Made by a program: the position numbers and the translations under genes. From contig NZ_JAPEOX010000002.1 in the NCBI RefSeq assembly GCF_026340675.1, forward strand, positions 620,001-684,000: a stretch of DNA of 64,000 nucleotides, written 5' to 3'. The notes below the pieces were generated by a model. It was given only the letters and a program-made list of their open reading frames with translations. It had not been told where the DNA came from and ran no database searches. Below, piece by piece: positions 8,091 through 16,540 of the stretch. Within the stretch, counting starts at the first letter, position 1. Each line of letters starts with the position of its first letter. This stretch comes from Streptomyces sp. NBC_01264 (GTDB taxonomy: Bacteria; Actinomycetota; Actinomycetes; Streptomycetales; Streptomycetaceae).

Positions 8091-9377
8091 ATGTGCGAAC
8101 TTCTGAACCGCATCTGGTCCCGCCCACGCGGCGAGTGGACCCGGGTCCTGCGCAAGGAACTGCCCTCGGTGGCGGCGGGGATGGTGGACGAACTGCGGGA
8201 GACCGTCCCCGGATTCTCGGCGCTCGTCGAGGACATCGGCGACGAGGTGGTCAGACGGAGGATGGAAGGGGCCCTGCTCACCGTCCTCGGCTACCGCGAG
8301 GGAGCCGGCGGCGGGTGCACGGCGACCGACGGGGCCGGCGGGGCCGCCGTGAGCGGCGGAGCCGAAGGGGCCGGCACGGCTCACGCTCAGGAGCCTTCGG
8401 ACCACCACACCCCACCCCGGTCCGGCCCCGGACCCGTCAATACGACGGCCGCCGACTTCGAGGCCGAGCACGCCCGGCCCCACCCGCACGCCCACGCACA
8501 CCCGCACACCGTCTTCCGGAGCGGCGAGTCGCCACCGCTCCAAGCCGTCCCCTTACAGCGGTTCGGATCGGTCCGCGAGCACGCCCGGCGCGAGATCTTC
8601 GCCCTGCTCACGGCTGACGCCCCGCACCGCGAACCGGCCCTCGCCGAGCTGGCCGGCCCGGCCGGGTGGCCGCTCCCCGTCGCCGTACGGGCCGTCGCCC
8701 TGGCCTCGCCCGGCGAGACCCAGCAGCTCGCGGCCCTCCTCGACGACTGCCTCGGCGGGATGGTCGCGGGCCAGCCCTGCTTGCTCGTCCCCACCGCCGA
8801 CCCGGAGGCCCGCACCGCCCTGGACGCCGCGCTGCGCGGCCGGCTGGCCGTGGTCGGCCACCCGGTGGCCCCCGGCGACACCGCTTCCTCCCTGCGCTGG
8901 GCGGTACGCCTGCTCGCGCTGGTCCCGGCGCAGGCCCGGACCGGCCCGGACGCCCGGACGGTCTTCGTGGACGACCACCTCTCGACCCTACTGCTGCTCC
9001 AGGACGAGCCGCTGGCACACGCGCTCGCCGCACGCTGGCTGCGTCCGCTCGCGGACCTCACCCCGCGTCAGAGCGAGCGGCTCGAAGTGACCCTGCTCGC
9101 CTGGCTGGAGGGCGGCGGGGCACCCGAGGCGGCCAAGGCTCTGAGCGTGCACCCGCAGACGGTCCGCTACCGGATGCGCCAGCTGGAGAAGCTCTTCGGG
9201 CCCGGCCTGCGGGATCCGCGCACTCGCTTCGAACTGGAACTCGCGCTGCGCAGCCGCCGGTTGATGGCCCAGGTCCGGCTGCGCCCGGTCCGGGGCGGCC
9301 GCCGGGCGCGCCTGGTGGCCGCCGATTTCCGCCCGAATCCGGGCGATGACCGCATCGCCCGCGTGAACGGCCTGTAG
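8091..9377 (+). CDS. PucR/CdaR-type helix-turn-helix transcriptional regulator
   Basis: This 428-residue protein starts at ATG 8091, with GAGG eight bases upstream. The extreme N-terminus (SVAAGMVDELRETVPGF) resembles the RsbT co-antagonist-like first helices seen in actinobacterial PucR proteins. A low-complexity His/Ala linker follows near 80-145. The middle region is a GGDEF-like CdaR-type sensory fold without catalytic motifs. The C-terminal 65 residues (SVHPQTVRYRMRQLEKLFG) are the PucR C-terminal HTH (HTH_30), beginning near residue 345. It is divergent from the ferric-reductase/NuoF/lipoprotein genes and is the best candidate for their regulator. The effector is unknown. Confidence 0.85.
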   Translation: MCELLNRIWSRPRGEWTRVLRKELPSVAAGMVDELRETVPGFSALVEDIGDEVVRRRMEGALLTVLGYREGAGGGCTATDGAGGAAVSGGAEGAGTAHAQEPSDHHTPPRSGPGPVNTTAADFEAEHARPHPHAHAHPHTVFRSGESPPLQAVPLQRFGSVREHARREIFALLTADAPHREPALAELAGPAGWPLPVAVRAVALASPGETQQLAALLDDCLGGMVAGQPCLLVPTADPEARTALDAALRGRLAVVGHPVAPGDTASSLRWAVRLLALVPAQARTGPDARTVFVDDHLSTLLLLQDEPLAHALAARWLRPLADLTPRQSERLEVTLLAWLEGGGAPEAAKALSVHPQTVRYRMRQLEKLFGPGLRDPRTRFELELALRSRRLMAQVRLRPVRGGRRARLVAADFRPNPGDDRIARVNGL

Positions 9378-9400
9378 CGCGGGACGGGAGCGGACGTACG

Positions 9401-9442
9401 AGGCGGTGCCGGCCGGGAGCGTTCTCCCGGCCGGCACCGCCT
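9401..9442. terminator. Bidirectional terminator hairpin
   Basis: Perfect 19-bp inverted repeat with arms 9401-9419 and 9424-9442 and loop CGTT, between the convergent PucR-type and DUF1996 genes. There is no T-run, as is common in streptomycete terminators. Confidence 0.85.
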
Positions 9443-9452
9443 CTCCGCGTGG

Positions 9453-10847
9453 TCAGCGGCAGGTGCGTCCGCCGTTGACGCACCGCACCGCGCGGGCCAT
9501 CAGCTCGTCCGGCATGACGTTGATGAAGTCGCCGTGGTCGGTCACCGGTTTGTGGAGCTGCTCGGGGAAGCTGTCCACCGCGAAGCGTGCTCCGGGCGCA
9601 GTCGCGTAGACGATCCGCTGCACCAGTTGCGGCACGGCCTTGAAGCCCGCCGGGCAGGATCCGTCACGTCCGGCGAAGGCCACGTGCGTGCGGTGGTTGG
9701 CGCTGTCGGTGTTCTTTCCGTCCCAGCAGCTCTGGAAGGCGAAGGTCCGCACCACGTCCGTCCCCTTGGGACAGATCGGGTACTTGTCCTTCAGCTGCCG
9801 GTTCTCGAATCCGGTGCAGCTCCACGAGGCGTTGGCGTTGGCCGGGCCGTTGGTGAAGGCCTTCGCGTCGCCCGTGATGATCCGCAGGAAGCGGGGCATG
9901 GCGGTGACGCGGGAGACGGGGCTCCCCCGGAATTCGATGGTCACCTGCTTCGGTCGCAGGATCGTGCCCACGTTGGCGTCCTGGCCGCCGCCGGGGGCTC
10001 CCGCGTCCTGCTCGGCCTTTCCGTCGCGCAGCCTCAGCACCGGCCAGTAGTAGGTGGAGAGGTCACCGTTGGTGCAGGTGGTCCCCGAGGCGGCGAGGCT
10101 GTTGTTCGTGGAGAAGGCGTCCGTGGTCCTGTTGCCGACGTAATCGTGCATGTGGTGGGCGCCGTTGCTCACCCCGGGGGCGACGATCACGTTGTCGGGG
10201 TTAAGGTGGCGCTCCTCGTTGCGGCCGCACTGCACCGAGAGGGAGCCCTTGGAGGCACCGGACTTGGGGGCCGGGCGCCGCACGTTCGGCTTGACCGAGC
10301 CGATGGGGACGAAGTCGGAGCGGGCCGGGCCGCCCTTCAGGGCGACGTCGCCCGCGCCGCCCCGGGCGGTGTCCTCCTCGGCGGCCGGCGCCTCCCGCAT
10401 CGTGCAGGTGCTCAGCTCCGCCAGCCCTTCGGGGCGGGTGGTGTTCCGCCCGATCGCCTCGGAGACCCGGCCGATCGAGGTGCCGCGGCGCTCCTTCAGC
10501 TCGCCGAGCAGCGCGTCCGCCGGAGCCTTGCCGGTGGCGAGCCGCTGGTAGGCCTCGGCGATCTGGGTGTCGAGCCCGGCGAGTTCCCGGTCCACCTCGC
10601 CGCGCGCCTGGTCGGGGACCTCGCGCAGCCGCTCGCCCACGTCGGGGCAGTCGATGGTGGCCGTCACCGGCGCCCGGCGCGCCGAGTCCTGGCCCGCGGA
10701 GGCGGCCTGGCTCGCGATCACGACCCCGCCGCCGCCCAGGATCAGTGCGGAGGCGGTGGCCAGCGCCTTGTACAGGGGGCGCGTCCTGCGTTTGTGTCCT
10801 GCCCCGTCCCGGCGCGCCGGGTCTTGCGTGGAGTCGTTGTCGCGCAT
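9453..10847 (-). CDS. Secreted DUF1996 protein
   Basis: This 464-residue protein starts at ATG 10847, with its ribosome-binding sequence supplied by the GAGGAAG at the end of the upstream gene 9 bp away. The N-terminus has an Arg/Lys stretch and one hydrophobic segment ending near AQAASAGQ, a signal peptide or anchor. Residues about 50-150 form a helical region. From about 195 to the end is the DUF1996 domain (SVQCGRNEERHLNPDNVI, GAHHMHDYVGN, WSCTGF, SCWDGKN, NHRTHVAF) with conserved His and Cys residues. The family is common in fungi and streptomycetes, is secreted, and has no established activity. It is co-transcribed with the DUF4142 gene. Confidence 0.85.
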   Translation of the reverse strand: MRDNDSTQDPARRDGAGHKRRTRPLYKALATASALILGGGGVVIASQAASAGQDSARRAPVTATIDCPDVGERLREVPDQARGEVDRELAGLDTQIAEAYQRLATGKAPADALLGELKERRGTSIGRVSEAIGRNTTRPEGLAELSTCTMREAPAAEEDTARGGAGDVALKGGPARSDFVPIGSVKPNVRRPAPKSGASKGSLSVQCGRNEERHLNPDNVIVAPGVSNGAHHMHDYVGNRTTDAFSTNNSLAASGTTCTNGDLSTYYWPVLRLRDGKAEQDAGAPGGGQDANVGTILRPKQVTIEFRGSPVSRVTAMPRFLRIITGDAKAFTNGPANANASWSCTGFENRQLKDKYPICPKGTDVVRTFAFQSCWDGKNTDSANHRTHVAFAGRDGSCPAGFKAVPQLVQRIVYATAPGARFAVDSFPEQLHKPVTDHGDFINVMPDELMARAVRCVNGGRTCR

Positions 10848-10856
10848 GTGATCACT

Positions 10857-11648
10857 TCACTTCCTCGGTCGGGTGTCCGTGGGAGAGGGGTCCGTGGGAG
10901 AGAGACCGGCGGGAGAGGGGGCGGCGGGACGGGCGGCCCCGGGAGGGGCGGCCGTCGGCGCGCTGTCCGCGAGGCCTTCGAAATCGACCAGGCCGCTCGC
11001 TTCGAGAACCGCGATGTGGTCCAGGACGGTGGTGTTGGCGTCCGTGGCGAGCTCGCGGACCACCGAGTTGCGGGTCTGCGCCCGCACTTGAGCGACGAGC
11101 GTGAAGACCTTCCCGTGGGCCCGCCGCAGCAGCTGCACGAACAGCCCTTCGTACGCGGGTCCTTGGGCCCGGTCGAGCTGGTCGAGCCAGGCCTGCTGCT
11201 GCCCGGACGGCCGGTCTGGGAGCTCGACGCCGAGCGCCTCGCCGACCTCCAGGACCCGCCGGTCCAGTTCGGTGTGCCCTTCCACGAGGTGCTCGCCGGC
11301 CGTCCGCACCGACCTGCGGGTCCCCCGCTCCTGGGCCTGCCGGCCCGCGGGCAGCTCCCACAGGCCGGCGAGTCGGACCTTGCGCACGAACTCGCGGTCC
11401 TGCGGGGTCAGCGGCCCGAAGGCCGTGTTCATCACCCCGGTGCCGTCGTCATCCGCCGGAGCGGAGGCGGAGCCGGGGGCCGGCGAGAGGGCCGGGGCGG
11501 CCGCGGCGCCGGCGCCGCCGAAGCTCCGTACCGGAATCAGCAGCGCGATCAGGGTCAGGGCGAGGGCGCCGATGACGATGCCCGTACCCATCACGTGCCG
11601 CGAAGCGACCGACATGCCGCCGAGGTTCGTCCGACGAATGGACAGCAC
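10857..11648 (-). CDS. DUF4142 (putative outer-surface, ferritin-like fold) protein
   Basis: This is a 263-residue protein. GTG 11648 is chosen over upstream codons because AAGGAGG lies just before it. After VLSIRRTN there is a hydrophobic segment (GIVIGALALTLIALLIPV) that acts as signal anchor. DUF4142 spans about 70-230 (PLTPQDREFVRKVRLAGLWE, GEHLVEGHTELDRRVLEVG, ATDANTTVLDHIAVLEASG), a four-helix bundle with conserved His/Glu pairs. The tail is Pro/Ser/Thr-rich. It is the first gene of a two-gene unit with the DUF1996 protein. The molecular role of DUF4142 is undetermined. Confidence 0.85.
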   Translation of the reverse strand: MLSIRRTNLGGMSVASRHVMGTGIVIGALALTLIALLIPVRSFGGAGAAAAPALSPAPGSASAPADDDGTGVMNTAFGPLTPQDREFVRKVRLAGLWELPAGRQAQERGTRRSVRTAGEHLVEGHTELDRRVLEVGEALGVELPDRPSGQQQAWLDQLDRAQGPAYEGLFVQLLRRAHGKVFTLVAQVRAQTRNSVVRELATDANTTVLDHIAVLEASGLVDFEGLADSAPTAAPPGAARPAAPSPAGLSPTDPSPTDTRPRK

Positions 11649-11971
11649 TGTGCCTCCTTGACTCCCGGGACGGCCCGGGTGCCAAGGGACGCTAGTGCCG
11701 GCTCCGGCCCCTGCGCCGAAGGCCCATCCGGACCGGACAAACAACGGGGCGGACCCCCGAAAGACTGCTACGGTGCCGCGCCCGGCCCCCGTACGGCGCC
11801 CGCGCCGCCGGAGCCTGACACGAGGACAAAAACTGCGGCGCGTCGGCCAGTTGTCCGGATTTCCGGTCATTCGTGAGGAGTAGAGGGCGCGGCCCCTCAG
11901 GTGGATTCGCCCGGACCGCGGGGTGACCCAGGGTGGGGCTGACCACCGCCCACCCGAAAGGAACGGCCTCC
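11649..11971. other. Divergent intergenic region
   Basis: These 323 bp separate the DUF4142 gene (minus) and the Tap-type peptidase gene (plus). The sequence is GC-rich, with a less GC-rich stretch at about 11820-11880 (GGACAAAAACTGCGG and TTGTCCGGATTTCC) that may hold promoters. No gene, tRNA or clear operator is seen. Confidence 0.4.
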
Positions 11972-13591
11972 GTGCGCAAGAAACGACTGGCATCCCTCCT
12001 GGCCGCCGCAGGGCTCCTCGCGAGTACCGTGCCGCTGCTCGCCGCCGCCCAGGCCTCCGCCGCCGACACCGACGGCACCACCACCACCGCCACCGTCCAG
12101 GCGGACTCCGCGTACCTGCGGCAGAAGCCCTCCTGGCACCGGTGCGACGCCGAGCAGCCGGCCTCGTTCGAGTGCGCCACCATCAAGGTGCCGCTCGACT
12201 ACCGGCGGCCCGCGGGACGCACTCTCGACCTGGCGATATCCCGGGTGCGGAGCACCAACCCCGCCAAGCGGCACGGGGTCCTCCTGATGAATCCGGGCGG
12301 GCCGGGCGGGAGCGGGCTCGATCTGCCGGTGGCCTTCGGCGAGGTGGTCCCCCCGGCGGTGGCCGAACAGTACGACCTCATCGGCTTCGATCCGCGCGGG
12401 GTCGGCGCCAGCAGTCCCATCAGCTGCGGGCTGACCGACGCCGAGCAGGGCATCGACCGGCCGTACCACCCCGGGTCCTTCCCCTCCGACGTGGCCTGGG
12501 CGCGCACCATCGCCGAGAAGTGCCGGGCGAAGGCCGGCTCGGTGCTGCCGTACATCACGACCCGCAACACCGCCCGCGACATGGACACGATCCGGGCCGT
12601 GCTGGGCGAGCGGAAGCTCTCGTACCTGGGCTACTCCTACGGTACGTACCTCGGCTCGGTGTACACGCAGATGTTCCCCGGCCGGACCGACCGCTTCGTG
12701 CTCGACAGCGGCGTCGACCCGGACCTGATCTGGCGGAACATGTTCCGGAACTGGGCCACGGAGTCCGAGCCGGCTTTCGCCCGGTGGACGCGGTGGGCGG
12801 CGCAGCGCTCGGGCGAGTACCACCTCGGCGAGAGCCCGGCGGCCGTGTCGAAGACCTTCTGGGACCTGGTGGCGCGTGCCGACCGGGATCCGATCGTCTT
12901 CCAGGGGGAGAAGATCAACGGGGACGACATCCGGGGAGCCCGCGCGCTGTTCTTCTATCCGGCGCAGGTCACCCCGCTGATGGTGGCGCTGAAGGACGCC
13001 GCCGAGGGAAAGCCCGCCGTCACTCCGGGCGCCTCCGGGCCGGACTTCAGCATGAAGCGGGCGCTCGCCGGCCAAGCCGGGGCGCCGGCCGAGCCCGCCT
13101 CCGACAACGGGGTCGCCGTCCTGTGGAGCGTGGTGTGCGGGGACACCGACTCCTGGCCGCGCGATCCCGAGCGCTACCGGCGCGACGCGGTCCGTGACAA
13201 GGCCGCGTACCCGCTGTACGGGGACTTCGCCTCGAACATCAAGCCTTGCGCGTTCTGGCCGCGCCCCCTCGAGGCCGAGACGCCGATGAAGACGCCGGCC
13301 CGTGTGCTGACGGTGCAGAACGAGTGGGACTCGCAGACCCCGCTGGCGAGCGGCCAGGGCCTGCACCGGGCGTTGAAGGGCTCGCGGATGGTGCTGGCCC
13401 TGGGCGGTGAGGGCCACGGGGTGTACCTGGCCGACCCCTCCTCCTGCGCCTCCGCGCCGGTCACCGCGTACCTGACCACGGGACGGCTGCCCGCGCGGGA
13501 CATCACCTGCCGTACGCCGTCACCCGGCGCGGACAGGCAGGGTGCGCCGGCGAAGCCGCTGCCGATTCCGTCCGGACCCGGGCGCTTCTGA
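11972..13591 (+). CDS. Secreted tripeptidyl aminopeptidase-like alpha/beta hydrolase
   Basis: This 539-residue protein starts at GTG 11972 after AAAGGA. A classic signal peptide (RKKRLASLLAAAGLLAST to AQASAAD) precedes the mature enzyme. The alpha/beta-hydrolase core shows the oxyanion loop MNPGGPGGSG, FDPRGVGASSP, and the nucleophile elbow GYSYG with Ser222. The C-terminal Tap-like domain (VLTVQNEWDSQTPLASG with the acid, EGHGVY with the His) completes the triad. The length and layout match the S. lividans Tap/SlpD/SlpE family of mycelium-associated or extracellular peptidases that remove N-terminal tripeptides. Cys pairs (WHRCDAE/FECAT and SCASA/ITCRT) are consistent with secretion. The gene stands alone. 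Confidence 0.9.
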   Translation: MRKKRLASLLAAAGLLASTVPLLAAAQASAADTDGTTTTATVQADSAYLRQKPSWHRCDAEQPASFECATIKVPLDYRRPAGRTLDLAISRVRSTNPAKRHGVLLMNPGGPGGSGLDLPVAFGEVVPPAVAEQYDLIGFDPRGVGASSPISCGLTDAEQGIDRPYHPGSFPSDVAWARTIAEKCRAKAGSVLPYITTRNTARDMDTIRAVLGERKLSYLGYSYGTYLGSVYTQMFPGRTDRFVLDSGVDPDLIWRNMFRNWATESEPAFARWTRWAAQRSGEYHLGESPAAVSKTFWDLVARADRDPIVFQGEKINGDDIRGARALFFYPAQVTPLMVALKDAAEGKPAVTPGASGPDFSMKRALAGQAGAPAEPASDNGVAVLWSVVCGDTDSWPRDPERYRRDAVRDKAAYPLYGDFASNIKPCAFWPRPLEAETPMKTPARVLTVQNEWDSQTPLASGQGLHRALKGSRMVLALGGEGHGVYLADPSSCASAPVTAYLTTGRLPARDITCRTPSPGADRQGAPAKPLPIPSGPGRF

Positions 13592-13597
13592 GCCGGT

Positions 13598-13630
13598 GGC
13601 CGGGTGACCGGTTGACCGGGTGACCCGGCC
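13598..13630. terminator. Inverted repeat between convergent genes
   Basis: GGCCGGGT (13598-13605) pairs with ACCCGGCC (13623-13630), with internal GACCGG repeats, just after the peptidase stop. It could serve as a terminator for both convergent genes. Confidence 0.5.
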
Positions 13631-13655
13631 CGGTCCGGGCACCCAGGCCCGGTCC

Positions 13656-14111
13656 TCACTCCGGCCGTGGGGACGCCTCCGCCGCCGCCTTGATCCGGCG
13701 GCCGAAGTCGGGGGCGTCCTTGCGCGCCGCGCTGAGGGCCAGGCCGACGAGGAGGCGGCCGAAGCCGTGCCCGGTCAGGGTGTTGAAGACGCGCAACCTC
13801 GTCCGCCCGCCGGGGAGTTCGGCCAGGGCGTAGCCGCCCTCGGCGGTCACCAGGTTGTGGCTCAGCTCCGTCCAGCGGATCCGCACCGGCGCGTCGAGTT
13901 CGGTGATCCGGAACTCCCTGGCGGTCTTCATCCCGGCGTCCTTCACCGTGCTGCGGAAGACCGTCCCGACGGCGGTCGGGCCGTCGGGCGTCCGGGTGAT
14001 CCGCTGGACGCGCGGGCTGAACTCCGGGTCGTTGCGCCCGTCCGCGAGGTACGCGAACACCTCGGCGACGGGCCGGTCGATCTCGACGCTCGCCTCGAAC
14101 AGTCCGGACAT
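13656..14111 (-). CDS. SRPBCC (polyketide cyclase/dehydrase-like) protein
   Basis: This 151-residue protein starts at ATG 14111. The N-terminal strand FEASVEIDRPVAEVFAYLAD, the mid segment FRITELDAPVRIRWTE and the C-terminal helix containing LVGLALSAARKDAPDFG are typical of START-like SRPBCC proteins of the 'polyketide cyclase/dehydrase and lipid transport' group. Such proteins bind hydrophobic ligands. No polyketide genes are nearby, so the family name should not be taken as function. It is convergent with the peptidase gene and on the same strand as the FUSC gene, 90 bp downstream of it. Confidence 0.8.
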   Translation of the reverse strand: MSGLFEASVEIDRPVAEVFAYLADGRNDPEFSPRVQRITRTPDGPTAVGTVFRSTVKDAGMKTAREFRITELDAPVRIRWTELSHNLVTAEGGYALAELPGGRTRLRVFNTLTGHGFGRLLVGLALSAARKDAPDFGRRIKAAAEASPRPE

Positions 14112-14201
14112 GTCCGCTCCTCACCACACGCCCCTGCCGGCGGAGCCGGTACCCCTGCTTCCACGATCGCAGAGCCTCGCCCCGGGCGCACCGCCGCGCG
14201 C

Positions 14202-16415
14202 TCAGGCCCGCCCGGAGGCCACGGGCCCGCCTCCTGGCCCGCCTCCGGGCCCGGCCGCGTCCCCCCGGTCGAGCAGCTCCAGGTCCGCGGCCAGCGCGTC
14301 CAGCCAGGCCATGGCGGTGTAGAACACCGGCGGCGCATCCTCGGGCCCGGGCCGGCGCGGGGCGGGGCCGGCGGGACCGGGGTCCGTGGCCCCGGCCTCG
14401 TGTACGGGATCGGCGGCCGCCGCCGCACGGCGCAGGCCGGCCGCCACCCAGGCCCCGTACTCCCGGACCACCGCCTCCTCGCGCGGGCCGGGCGGTGCGC
14501 CGGGCGGTCTGCGGCCGCCCCAGAGGACGTGGTGGCCGTTCATCATGGCGGCCTGCCAGTCCTTGCCCGTGGCGGCGTCCGGCTGCCGGCCCTCCGTCTG
14601 GTACTGGGCGTACGCGCTCTCCGCCAGGGCCAGCGCGTGCCGCACCCGCTGGTCGGGCTCCACCGCGCGGGCCCGCCCGAAGGCGGCCGTGGCCGCCTGG
14701 ACGTCGTCGGCCGCGGCGTGCAGCAACACGGCGACGGCGCGGCCCAGTTCGTCGTGGGCGCCGCGCGGCCAGGCCAGCAGCCCGCACACCGTCCCGATCG
14801 CGCTGCCGACCAGTACGTCCAGGAACCGGACCTCGGCCAGCTGCCACGTCGTGGGGGCGAGCTGGGCGAAGGCCATGGCCACCACCAGGGTGAACATGGC
14901 CTGCGCCCAGCCCACGCCGCGCACGGGCCCGACGCAGAACGCGAACAGCATCAGCGGCGGCAGCACGATCGCGTACACCGTGCTCGCCTCCCCGGCCAGC
15001 GCGAGGACCCCGCCGGCGGCGACCGCGCCCACCAGGGTGCCGATCAGGGCCAGCCGGACGGTGGCCCGGGTCTGCTCGGCGTTGGTGCGGGTCAGGCTGA
15101 GGACGGCGAGCATCGCCCAGAAGCCGTGCGGCAGCGAGTCCAGTCCGGCGACGGCCCGGGCGAAGGCGAGGGCCACGCCGATCCGGACGGCGTTCTGGAA
15201 GTGCACGGACCGGGGCCCGGAGTTCCCGGCCAGCCGACGCCACCAGAGCAGCACCGGCCCCTCCCCGGCGTACCAGAACCGGTCGGCGGGCCCGGCGACG
15301 GACCCCACCCCCGGCCCGGCCGCGTCCACGGCCCCCGCACGCCCCCGTACGGCTATCCCGGCGGCGCCGCGCAGCACGAGCGCGGCGTCCGCCAGCTCGA
15401 CCAGGGCGGCGTTGCGGAATCCGGGCCCGGGCCCCGTCACGGGGGTCCGGGCCAGGGAGACCTGCAGGTCCCGCAGCCGGGTGGAGTCCGTCGCGGGCGG
15501 GGTCCCCGACCCGAGCAGCCCGGCGGTCCCGGCGGCCGACTCGCGCACGGCCTGTACGAGGTCCAGCCCGCCCCGCGCTCCGCCCTGGCTGCCCGGCTCC
15601 GGCGGGGGCAGGGACCGGAGCCGGGCCAGCAGGGTGCGGGCCGCCAGTCCGGTGTGGGCCAGCGCGCGTTCCCGTACGCCGGGCCCCGCGGGCCGGTGCG
15701 CCTCATCGACCCGCGACGGCCGCAGGGCCTGCGACCGCTCCGCGGCGCGGGCGATATCCGCGGCGGGGAGCGCGTGCGGCGGCCGCTCCAGCACCTCGGC
15801 GCACCGGGCCGCCTCGGAGGCGGCCGCCGCGGCCAGGTCACGGTAGCCGGGGACGGCCGGGTCGGGCAGCACGGTGGCCTCGGCGACGATCAGCAGCAGG
15901 ACCCCGACGACGGTGCCCGTCAGGCGCTGCCCCAGGGTGTCGGGGGCGTACGGCGGGAAGCTGGGCAGGATGTACAGCAATTGGAGCCCCGGCGCGGCGC
16001 CCCCCAGGCGGGGTCCCGCCGCCGAGGAGAAGGCCACGCAGAAGCCGATGACGAGCATGCCCGCCACGGCCGCCCAGGTCCGCACGGACAGGTAGGTGCC
16101 CAGGACCACCAGCGCGCAGGCGGCGGGGAGCACGCGGGCGACCACCCGGGCCCGGAGCCTTCCGCTGCCCGGTATCCGGGAGAGTCCGGCCAGCGCGACG
16201 GCGGCGAAGAGCGCGTAGGTGGCCTCGACGGGCCGGTCCAGCCCGTACAGGAACGCGTAGAAGCCGAGGCCGGCGGCGAGGGTGACCCGGACGGCCCGCC
16301 GGGCGGCCGTCGGCAGGGGGCCGGTGCCGGTACGGAGCTCCTTCAGGGCGGCGCGCACCCTCTCAGCGTCCCACCGGGCGCCCGTACGGTCCTGCGGAAT
16401 CCCTTGACACTTCAT
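14202..16415 (-). CDS. FUSC-family membrane transporter
   Basis: This is a 737-residue protein. ATG 16415 starts the frame but has no clear Shine-Dalgarno sequence; with a -10-like TATAAG a short distance upstream the leader may be very short. It has two membrane halves: hydrophobic helices at about 40-190 (AVRVTLAAGLGFYAFLYG, LLYILPSFPPYAPD) and again at about 400-570 (FQNAVRIGVALAFARAVAG, FWAMLAVLSLTRTNAEQ). Helical cytosolic regions separate and follow them. The second half carries the FUSC signature around FWAMLAVLSLTRTN. The family is related to aromatic-acid and fusaric-acid exporters (AaeB type). It is divergent from a TetR regulator across a perfect palindrome, which predicts efflux repressed by that regulator. 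Confidence 0.85.
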   Translation of the reverse strand: MKCQGIPQDRTGARWDAERVRAALKELRTGTGPLPTAARRAVRVTLAAGLGFYAFLYGLDRPVEATYALFAAVALAGLSRIPGSGRLRARVVARVLPAACALVVLGTYLSVRTWAAVAGMLVIGFCVAFSSAAGPRLGGAAPGLQLLYILPSFPPYAPDTLGQRLTGTVVGVLLLIVAEATVLPDPAVPGYRDLAAAAASEAARCAEVLERPPHALPAADIARAAERSQALRPSRVDEAHRPAGPGVRERALAHTGLAARTLLARLRSLPPPEPGSQGGARGGLDLVQAVRESAAGTAGLLGSGTPPATDSTRLRDLQVSLARTPVTGPGPGFRNAALVELADAALVLRGAAGIAVRGRAGAVDAAGPGVGSVAGPADRFWYAGEGPVLLWWRRLAGNSGPRSVHFQNAVRIGVALAFARAVAGLDSLPHGFWAMLAVLSLTRTNAEQTRATVRLALIGTLVGAVAAGGVLALAGEASTVYAIVLPPLMLFAFCVGPVRGVGWAQAMFTLVVAMAFAQLAPTTWQLAEVRFLDVLVGSAIGTVCGLLAWPRGAHDELGRAVAVLLHAAADDVQAATAAFGRARAVEPDQRVRHALALAESAYAQYQTEGRQPDAATGKDWQAAMMNGHHVLWGGRRPPGAPPGPREEAVVREYGAWVAAGLRRAAAAADPVHEAGATDPGPAGPAPRRPGPEDAPPVFYTAMAWLDALAADLELLDRGDAAGPGGGPGGGPVASGRA

Positions 16416-16430
16416 CAGGGAGGGCGCAAC

Positions 16431-16452
16431 TTATATCGGCGGCCCGATATAA
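16431..16452. promoter_or_regulatory. Probable TetR operator between FUSC and TetR genes
   Basis: The inverted repeat is TTATATCGG - CGGC - CCGATATAA with perfect 9-bp arms. It sits 15 bp upstream of the FUSC start and about 90 bp upstream of the regulator start. TTGACA at 16404-16409 and the AT-rich TTATAT at 16431-16436 could contribute to the plus-strand promoter, although the spacing is longer than ideal. On the other strand TATAAG could be the FUSC -10. Repressor binding here would block both promoters. Confidence 0.7.
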
Positions 16453-16459
16453 CTCGGGC

Positions 16460-16518
16460 ACCCGATACAGCTCGGCACCCGGCACGGCTCGGCACCCGAT
16501 GCTTCCCGGCCACCCGAT
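16460..16518 (+). repeat. Three direct CACCCGAT repeats
   Basis: CACCCGAT occurs at 16460-16467, 16493-16500 and 16511-16518, between the palindromic operator and the TetR start codon. They may be accessory binding half-sites or simple duplication. Confidence 0.4.
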
Positions 16519-16540
16519 ACGACCCACCCCCGGAGGCCCG

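Noticed and set aside
5093..8281. A 1062-codon minus-strand open frame
   Set aside because: Only the part from 6544 down is a real gene. The upstream part is an antiphase shadow of the membrane protein gene, with Arg/Pro/Ala composition typical of GC-rich shadows.
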